This document shows, in pieces, positions 1-6,876 of a stretch of DNA of 35,106 nt; position 1 is the first letter of the stretch, and every line of letters begins with the position of its first letter. Source of the DNA: Chthoniobacter flavus (GTDB lineage Bacteria; Verrucomicrobiota; Verrucomicrobiia; Chthoniobacterales; Chthoniobacteraceae); NCBI GenBank assembly GCA_945860355.1, contig CAMARB010000017.1, positions 1 through 35,106 on the forward strand, given 5' to 3'. Under the pieces are notes generated by a model. The model was given only the letters and a program-made list of their open reading frames with translations, did not search any database and had not been told where the DNA came from. The translations under genes were made by a program, and so were the position numbers.

Positions 1-129
1 GATCGTCCCAACCGGCGCGAACCACGCGCGGTCAAGCGTCGTCCAAAGAACTACCAGCGCCTCACCGGGCCACGCTCTTCCTTCCAAGAAGTGCAGCACC
101 GCCATCGCGCGAAGAAGCCCCTTATCTAA
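1..129 (+). mobile_element. IS4-type transposase, C-terminal end (cut by window edge)
   Basis: The frame is open from base 1 to a TAA at 127-129 and encodes 42 residues. The reading contains REPRAVKRRPKNYQRLT, the basic tail with an R-A-V-K-R-R-P-K-x-Y/H-x-x-L core typical of IS4-family DDE transposases. The catalytic domain lies upstream of the window and cannot be seen. The stop codon directly abuts the first codon of the truncated cytochrome gene, so the element end and the damaged gene are physically joined. The family is recognised from this tail alone; another DDE family with a similar tail is possible. Confidence 0.75.
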
Positions 130-150
130 GTGCCATTCGGGACAGACCCC
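130..150 (+). repeat. Putative terminal inverted-repeat end of the IS element
   Basis: The bases GTGCCATTCGGGACAGACC and the following two C residues sit directly after the transposase stop. They lie before the point where cytochrome homology begins (around the Leu-Trp-Ala-Lys-Val codons at 172-186). This is where the right-hand terminal repeat of the element should be. The left end is outside the window, so the repeat cannot be confirmed and its inner and outer limits are approximate. Confidence 0.4.
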
Positions 151-2997
151 AAGGTGGGGGAGGAGTTCGAGCTTTGGGCCAAGGTGCAGACCGCCGTCCG
201 CGAGGGGGACATGCCTCCCGAGGACGCCAAAGCCCTCAGCTCGAACGAGAAAGACCTCGCGCTCCACTGGCTCGGGAACTCCCTCCAGGCCGTCATTGAG
301 AGCAACGCGGGCGATCCCGGCCCGGTCACCCTGCGGCGGCTCAGCAATGCCGAATACGACGCCACCCTACGCGACCTGACCGGCGTCGATTTCGCCCGGA
401 GCCGCGAGTTCGTGCGGGACGGGGGCGGCGGGGAAGGGTTTTCCAACCTGGGCGACGTGCTCTTCCTGAGCCCGCAACATCTCGACAAATACATCAGCGC
501 GGCCCGGGCCGTGGCCGAAAACACCAGCGTTCTGCCCGGGAGCGGCCTGCGATTCGGCAGCCAACGCATCGGGGTCCGCGGACCGGACCAATGGAAAGCG
601 GCCGTCGAGCAAGCGCTCTACGTCTGGTACCAAAAAACCGCGCTCCCCTACCTGCCCAAGGACGACGAGGACCTTCGGGAAGCCGATTACCTTTTGGCCT
701 GCTGGCAATACCAGCACCGGGCGGTGACCGGCGCGGGTTCCCTGGAGGAACTCGCCAAGAAACATCGGCTTTTCCCGCCGTTCCTTGAGAACTGGTGGGC
801 TTTCCTCAACGCCGAGAAACCCGAGTCCCGCTTTCTAGACCTGACCCGGGTGCCTTGGCGGGAACTGCCAGGGCCCGATCCGGCCAAACCCGAGGCCGTT
901 CCCGAGGGAGTGCAGAAAACGCTCCAGGAAATCCAGGCGCAGCGGCTTTCCTGGTATCACCCCAAAGGCGCGGGCTGGGCTTCGGTTCAACGGGCCCAAC
1001 AGGAGGCCGACGCGTTACGGGCAGAAACCCGCAAGACCGCCTTCAAGGGACGCGCCTCGGTCCACCTCGTCATCGGCGACGCTGGAGACGGCGTCCGGGG
1101 CGACTTGATCCACGTTTCCAAGATCAGTTTGAAGCGCAGTGGCAAGCCGTCGGATTACTGGGAATGGCTGGCCCAGCGCCGGGACAACGATCAAAAGGAC
1201 CTGGCCACGGCATCGCCCGAAGCCGCGCCCGGTCTCAAAACGCGGGTGGAAGAAGCCGAGCACCTGCTTGCGCTCCGGGGCAAACACCCCCAGGGCCTCC
1301 CCGTAGACCCCGGGGCCATCGTCCTGGCGGCCCCGCGCATCCTTTCTCTGCCCGTCCCGGAGGACGCCACGGAAATTTCCGCCTCGGGAAAACTGGATCT
1401 CAACACCCCCGACCTCGACTGGGCGACGGTCCAGTGGACTTTCACCCCCGACGCCCCCGGGGATCCCACCCGGATCCTGCCGGGGGTTCTGACGATGTAC
1501 AAACGGGGCAGCCCCGCGCAGAACGCCTTTTTCCCGGGGTTTCAGGCCATGCGGGACTTTTTCCCCGACACCCTGGAACGGCGGATGGAGATGGTTGCCC
1601 AAAACTTCCGACGCGGCGGGGCCGGGCCCGGGGTTTACTACCTCAACGACGCCCAGATCCGGGCGCTCATCCCGGCGGAGGAACAACGCTGGCTGGATCA
1701 GGCCCTTGTCGACTGGACTTTTGTGCGTTCCAAAACGCTCACCCCCAAACAGCAAACCCAGTGGGATCAGGCGGTTTGGCCTCGGCTCGACGAGTTCATC
1801 TCCCAAGCCTGGCGGCGCCCGCTCACCGCCGAGGAGACCGGGCAGAACCGGCGGATCTACGAGGATTCATTGGCCCGGGGACTCGACCGGGAATCCGCCG
1901 CGCGCGAGGTGTTGGTCCGCGCTCTGGTGGCGCCGGCTTTTCTCTTCAAACTCGAGCAGGGCGACGCCCCCGGGGTCCACAAACTCAACGCCTGGGAACT
2001 CGCCTCGCGGCTCAGTTATTTCCTCTGGTCCTCGCTCCCCGACGCCCCGCTCCGCGCAAAAGCCGCCGACGGTTCCCTGCTCCAACCTCAAACCCTCCGA
2101 GCCGAGGCGCTCCGGATGCTGCGGGATCCGCGCTCGGCCGCACTCGCCCGCGAATTTGCGGGACAATGGTTCGAGTTCCACGGGTTTGAGGCCCACACCA
2201 AGGTGGACGAGAAGAAATTCCCGGAGTTCACCCCCGCCCTGCGCCAGGATTTCGCGGGGGAAGCCGAGGCGTTTTTCGCCCACCTGATCCGCGAGGACCG
2301 GCCGGTGCGCGAGATTCTGCTGGCCGACTACACATTCCTCAACGAGCGGCTGGCCCGCCATTACGGGATCGAGGGCGTCACGGGCGATCCCCTGCGCAAG
2401 GTGCAGGTGTCGGGCGCGGGCCGGGGCGGGATTCTCGCCATGGGGGCCGTCCTCACCAAAACCTCGTATCCCCACCGGACCAGCCCCGTGCTGCGCGGCA
2501 ACTGGCTGCTGCACAACGTGCTCGGCACCCCGGTGCCGCCGCCGCCCAACGACGTGCCCAAACTCGACGAAAGTGTCGCCGCCGCCACCACCGTGCGCGA
2601 ACGACTCACCCGGCATCGGGCCGACAAAGCCTGCGCCTCCTGCCACGACAAAATCGATCCGCTCGGGTTCGCGCTCGAAGCCTTCGATCCCATCGGTCGG
2701 TTCCGCAAAAACGATGAGTCCGGGGCGGCCATTGACGATTCAGCCCAAACCCGCGATGGCAAACAATTCGTCGGATTGCCCGGGCTCCGCGGCTACCTGC
2801 AAAGCCACGAGGGGGAGTTTTTCAGCGTGTTCAGCCGGAAACTGCTCGGATACGCCCTGGGCCGGAAAGTGCTCCCCACAGATCAACCGTTGCTCGGCGA
2901 GATCCGGGAGCGGGTTGAAAAACCCGAGGGCAACTTTTCAGCCGCAGTGCTGAGCATCGTGGAAAGCAAACCCTTCACCCACCGCCGCAACGAATAA
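130..2997 (+). pseudogene. DUF1592-family multidomain cytochrome c, 5'-truncated by an IS element
   Basis: The open frame has 955 residues from a GTG that lies inside the presumed IS end, so this start is probably artificial. Domains in order: the tail of the N-terminal cytochrome domain (LWAKVQTAVREGDMPPED, about 15-32), DUF1587 (about 68-130), a long variable central region, DUF1595 (about 548-608), DUF1592 (about 618-745), DUF1588 with a CASCH haem motif at C835-H839, and DUF1585 (about 880-950). The two full paralogues at 25768 and 31093 begin with a signal peptide and a CxxCH motif about 40-60 residues before the equivalent MPP segment; both are missing here. Such proteins are exported haem proteins of the PVC group with no established substrate. 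Without a signal peptide this copy should not reach the periplasm. The rest of the frame has no stop, so the insertion is recent or the gene is still read. It is followed after 8 bp by its DUF1552 partner. Confidence 0.8.
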
Positions 2998-3005
2998 TCC
3001 TTCCT

Positions 3006-4352
3006 ATGAATTCCCACAGCGACCTTCTCTCGCGTCGGCATTTTCTACGAGGCCTCGGCGTAGCCCTGGGCCTGCCTTGGATGGAATCCCTCAACGTATT
3101 TGGGGCGGCCCCGGAGTCAGGGGGCCTCACCGGGGCGCCGCGGCGGGCGGCGGTGGTGTTCATGGGCAACGGCGTCAACCCGCACCATTGGGGCGCCACT
3201 TCGACCCCGGGCGGGATGCAACTGGCCGACTCCCTGCGGCCGTTGGAACCCCTCAAGGACAAGCTCCTCGTGTTCAAAGGGCTTTGGAACCCGAGCACCG
3301 TGGAGGGGCCCGGGGGGCATTACCCGAAAATGAACCTCCTTTCCGGGCTCAAGGTAAAACAGACCACCACCGACGTTCAGGTGGGCGTGACCGTGGACCA
3401 AATCATGGCCCGGGAAATCGGCCGCGCCACCCCCGTCTCCAGCCTCGTGCTTGGGACAGAAGGCCCCGGCTACAGCACCGACAGCGGGTACACCCAGCTT
3501 TATTCCGCCTACATCTCCTGGAGTTCGCCCACCACACCGGCTCCCAAAGAAATCACGCCGCAGCTCGCGTTCGACCAGCTCTTTGACGACGGCAGCAAAC
3601 GGGTCCGGGACCGCAGCGTGCTGGACCTGGTGGCGGGCGACGCCAAAGGGCTCCGCAAATTCCTCAGCGCCCGGGACGCCCACAAACTCGACGAATACCT
3701 GAGCTCCGTGCGCGAACTCGAACAACGCATCGAACGAGCCGAGGCATTCAGCCAAAAAGAGACCGGCGGGACGGGCTGGCAGCCCAGCGTCAAAACGCCC
3801 ACGTTCGCGCGGCCTGCGGCGGGGATCCCGGCCCATCCCGACGAACACATGAGACTCATGTTGGACATCCTGGTCCTGGCGTTCCAGATGGACCGCACCC
3901 GGGTGGCCACGCTCATGCTCAACAACGATCTTTCCGGGATGAACTTCGGTTACCTGGGCGGGATCAAAGGCGGCCTGCACGAACTCTCCCATCACGCGAA
4001 CGATCCCGCGCGCCTGGCGATGTATCAGAAGGCCAACGAACACCATGTGCAGCTCTGGGCCGAGGCGCTCACCAAGATGCAGCAAACCCAGGAGGGCGAA
4101 CGCACCCTGCTCGACAACAGCATGATCCTCTTCTGCTCCAGCCTCATGGACGGCAACTCCCATGATTCCCGCCAACTGCCCGTGCTCCTCGCCGGCGGCG
4201 GCGGCGGCACCCTGCGGGGTGGGCGCTGCCTGGATTACAGCCAGGAAAAAAACCGCAACCTCTGCCGGCTGCACCTCGCCGTTCTGGAACGCATGGGCGT
4301 CAGGATGGACCGGTTCGGCGACGCCGAGTCGGCGTTGACGGACCTCGGGTAA
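3006..4352 (+). CDS. DUF1552 protein, Tat-exported, partner of the truncated cytochrome
   Basis: 448 residues. The N-terminus has a twin-arginine signal (SRRHFLRGLGVALGLPW, about 10-26), so export in folded form through Tat is expected. The body matches the DUF1552 family throughout. Conserved features shared with the two paralogues here are a His-His pair (H329-H330, in LSHHANDP), a C-terminal SHDSRQLP segment followed by a Gly-rich run, and an internal YLSSVRELEQR stretch. The biochemical role of DUF1552 is unknown; the conserved His residues suggest a metal site, which is inference. It begins 8 bp after the cytochrome gene with no Shine-Dalgarno sequence (TCCTTCCT lies directly before the ATG). 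In this family the gene regularly pairs with a DUF1592-type cytochrome. It appears intact although its partner is damaged. Confidence 0.9.
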   Translation: MNSHSDLLSRRHFLRGLGVALGLPWMESLNVFGAAPESGGLTGAPRRAAVVFMGNGVNPHHWGATSTPGGMQLADSLRPLEPLKDKLLVFKGLWNPSTVEGPGGHYPKMNLLSGLKVKQTTTDVQVGVTVDQIMAREIGRATPVSSLVLGTEGPGYSTDSGYTQLYSAYISWSSPTTPAPKEITPQLAFDQLFDDGSKRVRDRSVLDLVAGDAKGLRKFLSARDAHKLDEYLSSVRELEQRIERAEAFSQKETGGTGWQPSVKTPTFARPAAGIPAHPDEHMRLMLDILVLAFQMDRTRVATLMLNNDLSGMNFGYLGGIKGGLHELSHHANDPARLAMYQKANEHHVQLWAEALTKMQQTQEGERTLLDNSMILFCSSLMDGNSHDSRQLPVLLAGGGGGTLRGGRCLDYSQEKNRNLCRLHLAVLERMGVRMDRFGDAESALTDLG

Positions 4353-4394
4353 TGCCGGGCCGCCCTGTGCCGATCTCCCGCGACGCACGCGCCG

Positions 4395-4434
4395 CAGCGC
4401 TCACGCGTCTGAAAAAGACGTGAGGAACGCGCTG
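4395..4434 (+). terminator. Hairpin after the DUF1552 gene
   Basis: An outer stem CAGCGC/GCGCTG encloses an inner stem TCACG..TCT/AGA.CGTGA with a GAAAA loop, 42 bp after the stop codon. No T-run follows, so it is a terminator-like or RNA-protecting structure, not a canonical intrinsic terminator. Confidence 0.3.
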
Positions 4435-4474
4435 GCCGGGGGCTCAGTTCAGCACAACCTCGGAATGACGGTTG

Positions 4475-4520
4475 TTGGCCGAAGGCCCACCCCGTCCCAA
4501 CCTGGGGCAGCGTCCCGGGG
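4475..4520 (-). repeat. Intergenic GC-rich repeat, family B copy 1
   Basis: The reverse complement reads CCCCGGGACGCTGCCCCAGG, then TTGGGACGGGG and GGGCCTTCGGCCAA. It aligns without gaps to 34873-34917 at about 32 of 45 positions, in the opposite orientation. The sequence contains short self-complementary arms (GGGCC..GGCC; CCCGGG..CCCAGG) and resembles dispersed palindromic repeats of PVC genomes. Confidence 0.5.
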
Positions 4521-4590
4521 CAGAGCTCCAAAAAAACGGTCTTCAGGATGCGCCGGGTTAGCCTGTCACTTGTCTGGCGTGGCGCGCTCG

Positions 4591-4815
4591 GATGCCGCAG
4601 GCATCGCAGTTTGTAGCCGGTGTCGAGCGCCAGCGACACCACCGGAAAACCGCCCCCATCTTGGGCGGCATCCCGGCAAGGGGTGCCAGAGAAAAGGGTC
4701 CACGGTTGCATCCTCTGCCACCCCTCGGCGGGGTGGAATGTTTCCGAGGGGGAACCGCGTTCCGGTGGTGTCGCTTCGCTCGACCACCGGCTACCACCTC
4801 TGTTCCCTACGGGAA
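4591..4815. repeat. Long-hairpin intergenic repeat, copy 1 (upstream of vsr)
   Basis: The element starts with GATGCCGCAGGCATC, itself a small palindrome. It has a left arm at 4613-4645 (begins GTAGCCGG, ends ACACCACCGG) and a right arm at 4762-4794 that is nearly its exact reverse complement (begins CCGGTGGTGTCGC, ends CGGCTAC). The arms differ only by a shifted base and one substitution around position 10-20. About 116 bp separate the arms. A matching element lies at 5567-5777 in the same orientation, so the two bracket vsr. There is no coding potential; it could be a MITE-like element or a structured RNA. Confidence 0.75.
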
Positions 4816-4980
4816 CGACACCCTCCGCACTGCTGCACGCTCAGAGAACTTGTGCGTCCCTCTTCGCCCTCTTCGCCGCCCTTTCCTGCGCGGCACGGCG
4901 GGAGCCCGCAAGCGCGCGGAAGCGACCGCTCGGATGCCGATTTGACGGGACGCAACACCCGACCGAGCTTTGCCCTCCCC

Positions 4981-5418
4981 ATGGTTGACACCATAAGCCG
5001 CCGCAAACGCTCGGAGGTGATGCGCCGCGTCCGATCCCATGGAAACGCCAGCACCGAGCTGCGTTTGGCCGCCCTTCTGCGCGCGCACCGGGTCACGGGC
5101 TGGCGACGCCAGCAAACCCTGCCGGGACGGCCCGACTTCGTTTTCCGCCGGGAAAAACTCTGCGTTTTCGTGGACGGCTGCTTCTGGCACGGCTGCCCGA
5201 GGCACTACCGGGAACCGGCCTCGCGGGTCGCGTTCTGGCGGCAAAAGGTCGCCCGCAACCGGCGCCGCGACCGGGAGGTGAACCGGGCGCTCCGGGCGGC
5301 GGGATGGAGGATCGTGCGGATCTGGGAGTGCGGCCTCGCCGGAACCCGCCAGGCCCGCGCGCTGGCCCGGATCCGGCGGGCGCTTCGCGCAGGACCGAGA
5401 AAACCCGCGCCGGGCTAA
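4981..5418 (+). CDS. vsr: Very short patch repair endonuclease (Vsr)
   Basis: 145 residues from the ATG at 4981; the frame is open further upstream but that part is repeat DNA, and homology begins at this Met. Vsr nicks DNA 5' of the T in T:G mismatches that arise when 5-methylcytosine deaminates, usually at sites made by a Dcm-type methyltransferase. Visible motifs are SRRKRSEVMRRVRSHGN (N-terminal arm), LPGRPDFVF with the catalytic Asp, FVDGCFWHGCPRH with the catalytic His and zinc-binding Cys/His, and WRIVRIWECGL with the further zinc Cys. Length is normal for the family (E. coli Vsr is slightly longer). No cytosine methyltransferase or restriction gene is adjacent, so it is solitary here. 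CCCTCCCC precedes the ATG. Two copies of a long-hairpin repeat flank it, which suggests it arrived as a small cassette. Confidence 0.92.
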   Translation: MVDTISRRKRSEVMRRVRSHGNASTELRLAALLRAHRVTGWRRQQTLPGRPDFVFRREKLCVFVDGCFWHGCPRHYREPASRVAFWRQKVARNRRRDREVNRALRAAGWRIVRIWECGLAGTRQARALARIRRALRAGPRKPAPG

Positions 5419-5566
5419 ACCTCCTCCTCGACCGGCGGGCAAACCGGGGTTGCCGGAGTCGGCCCTTGGGCTCAAGCGCGGGGCGATACCTTGGCTCCGG
5501 CGCAGCGGAGGCTGCAGGGCTCGCTCATCTATGAAGGCGCGAGGAACCGCGTGCGCGGCTCGATCC

Positions 5567-5777
5567 GATGCCGGAGGCATCCCAGAAAGTAGCCGGGCGT
5601 TGAGCGAAGCGACACGCCCGGATGGACGCCCCCCGGACGGCACCCCGACAGGGCGTGCCAGATACCACCCGGGCAACAAATTCTCTGCCACCTCTCTGCG
5701 GGGTGGGCGGTTTTGGGACCGCGTTCCGGCGGTGTCGCTTCGCTCGACCGTCGGCTACGACCGATGTTCCCTCCGGG
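5567..5777. repeat. Long-hairpin intergenic repeat, copy 2 (downstream of vsr)
   Basis: Same orientation and order of parts as 4591-4815: GATGCCGGAGGCATC palindrome, left arm at 5589-5621 (GTAGCCGGGCGTTGAGCG...), a middle with GTGCCAGA and TTCTCTGCCACC, an ACCGCGTTCCGG segment, right arm at 5726-5758 (CCGGCGGTGTCGC...CGGCTAC), and a final TGTTCCCTCCGGG. The arms of this copy are complementary but more diverged than in copy 1, while the overall long-hairpin potential is kept. Confidence 0.75.
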
Positions 5778-5914
5778 CTCCTGCCCGTTGAGGGGTGCGG
5801 GGTGAGATCTGAGAGCCGTTTCAGAGCGAGCTGGCAGGGATACGCCCGGGCCTCTGGCCCTGATTGGGGGATATCGGGAGGTTCGGAGCATCAACGGGGC
5901 CTCGTGGTTTTGGG

Positions 5915-5999
5915 ACGCCCCTTCAGGGCTCATCGCATTTTTTTGGCCCACGACCCCGGGCGGTGCCCGGGGCTATCTTATTTCGCCCCTTCGGGGCTG
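5915..5999. repeat. Intergenic hairpin repeat, family C
   Basis: The element is bounded by CGCCCCTTCAGGGCT and CGCCCCTTCGGGGCT. It contains a perfect hairpin CCCCGGGC-GGT-GCCCGGGG at 5954-5972 and a second hairpin GCCCC-TTC-GGGGC at 5985-5997, joined by TATCTTATTT. I recognise this arrangement as a dispersed intergenic repeat of PVC and some other phyla. Only one copy is in the window, so the assignment rests on its structure and my recollection of the family. Confidence 0.5.
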
Positions 6000-6000
6000 C

Positions 6001-6064
6001 CACCTCACCTCACCCCTCACCTCACCCCTCACCCCTCACCCCTCACCCCTCACCCCTCACCCCT
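6001..6064. repeat. Tandem CACCCCT/CACCT repeat
   Basis: The array is CACCT twice, CACCCCT, CACCT, then CACCCCT six times. All G-free on this strand, it starts just after the family C hairpin and lies 133 bp upstream of the small CxxC gene. Tracts like this can change length by slippage; there is no evidence that it affects expression. Confidence 0.8.
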
Positions 6065-6197
6065 CTGCGCCCCTCTGCGTCCCTCCGGGTCCTTGAACCT
6101 GTCCGCTCGATTTGAGATGCGTGAGCTCCCGCGCCGCGCGCGCCGACCCTTGACAACGCGCAAGCATCTCGCCCAGTGTGCGGGCCCTTTCCCCGGC

Positions 6198-6572
6198 ATG
6201 TTTCGTCTCGCCCGCATCCTCACCCTCATCGCCCTCCTGCAGATCTGCGGGGGACACTGGGGTGTCATTCAGACTGTGGCGTGGACGAAGATGGTGGCCA
6301 CCTATCTCCAGGAACAATCCTCCCTGCCGGAGGCCCTGGAAAAAACATTCAACGGCCGCAACCCCTGTTCGCTGTGTAAAGCCGTGAACGAGGGGCGCTC
6401 CCAGGAAAAGCAGCAGGACCCCGCCCAAACCGTTTTGAAATTCGAGGCGATCCTGCAATCCACCGCCGTCCTCCCGCTGCCCGCCGCGCAACCTTTCCAT
6501 TATTCCACCAAGGAAGACCAGGCGCCGCGCCTGAACTATCCCCCCGTCGCTCCGCCGCCTTTGCGCGCTTAA
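6198..6572 (+). CDS. Small exported CxxC protein, possible metal-binding component
   Basis: 124 residues from the ATG at 6198, chosen because it begins a signal-like hydrophobic segment (RLARILTLIALLQICGG, 3-19) after non-coding repeat DNA. The rest is short and polar, with FNGRNPCSLCKAVNEG at 52-67 giving C57-x-x-C60, then a Pro-rich C-terminus with two His/Tyr positions. I recall similar small secreted CxxC proteins next to TonB receptors in other Verrucomicrobiota, and DUF2946 proteins hold a comparable place in proteobacterial copper loci. That resemblance is an inference from size, the CxxC and position, not a demonstrated homology. The next gene, 304 bp on, is a TonB-dependent receptor. 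Function otherwise unknown. Confidence 0.7.
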   Translation: MFRLARILTLIALLQICGGHWGVIQTVAWTKMVATYLQEQSSLPEALEKTFNGRNPCSLCKAVNEGRSQEKQQDPAQTVLKFEAILQSTAVLPLPAAQPFHYSTKEDQAPRLNYPPVAPPPLRA

Positions 6573-6876
6573 GCGGCATTTTCCCGGCGTTCCCGGCGCG
6601 AGCCCGCTCCAGCGGCGCTTTGCCTCGGTGAACCCGACTCCTGCGAATCCGCAGGACTTCGCAGGGATCCGCAGGATCCGTCTCCCTTCCGCGGGAGACC
6701 CGGCTGCCGCACCTCTCTCCCCCCGTCGCCGCCTCCCTATTCGGAGTCCGGCCCGGGATTTCCCGGATGCCGCCTCCAAACGGCTCCAAACGCCCGGGTT
6801 TTCTCCGTTCGGAAAGCCCACCCAAATCACAGATCGCATCATTTCCACGCCCTCGGGCAACCCACTCATTCCACAC
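6573..6876 (+). other. Leader region of the TonB receptor gene
   Basis: 304 bp, strongly C-rich, between the small CxxC gene and the receptor start. It contains short palindromes (GCGAATCCGCAGG..., TCCCTTCCGCGGGAG). The receptor frame stays open through it from about 6628, but that reading is low-complexity. I looked for a cobalamin riboswitch and did not find its conserved core. Confidence 0.4.

Larger units (their letters stand above)
4353..4980. other. Gene-free, repeat-rich region before vsr
   Basis: 628 bp without a credible gene; open frames here are low-complexity Arg/Pro/Ala readings. It holds the hairpin at 4395-4434, an intergenic repeat at 4475-4520 and the first long-hairpin repeat at 4591-4815. 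The remainder (4816-4980) contains CTCTTCGCCCTCTTCGCCG-like low-complexity DNA and no recognisable promoter. Confidence 0.6.
5419..6197. other. Gene-free region after vsr
   Basis: 779 bp with no credible gene. Apart from the repeats at 5567-5777, 5915-5999 and 6001-6064, it contains short stretches such as CTCTGCGCCCCTCTGCGTCC, a low-complexity motif common between PVC genes. The open frame running through it from 5622 is a chance extension of the small gene that starts at 6198. Confidence 0.6.

Noticed and set aside
4420-4980. In-frame open extension of vsr for 187 codons upstream.
   Set aside because: It reads through the long-hairpin repeat and other intergenic repeats and has no homology to Vsr; the family starts at the Met at 4981.
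6001-6064. Tandem repeat as a CRISPR-like array.
   Set aside because: The units are 5-7 bp with no spacers; it is a simple-sequence tract.
6628-6876. Longer N-terminus for the TonB receptor.
   Set aside because: It would place 83 low-complexity residues before a normal signal peptide; the ATG at 6877 gives a standard start.
6573-6876. A cobalamin riboswitch ahead of the TonB receptor, suggested by GGTGAACCCGACTCC near 6628.
   Set aside because: The conserved GCCACTG core and the rest of the required order are absent.
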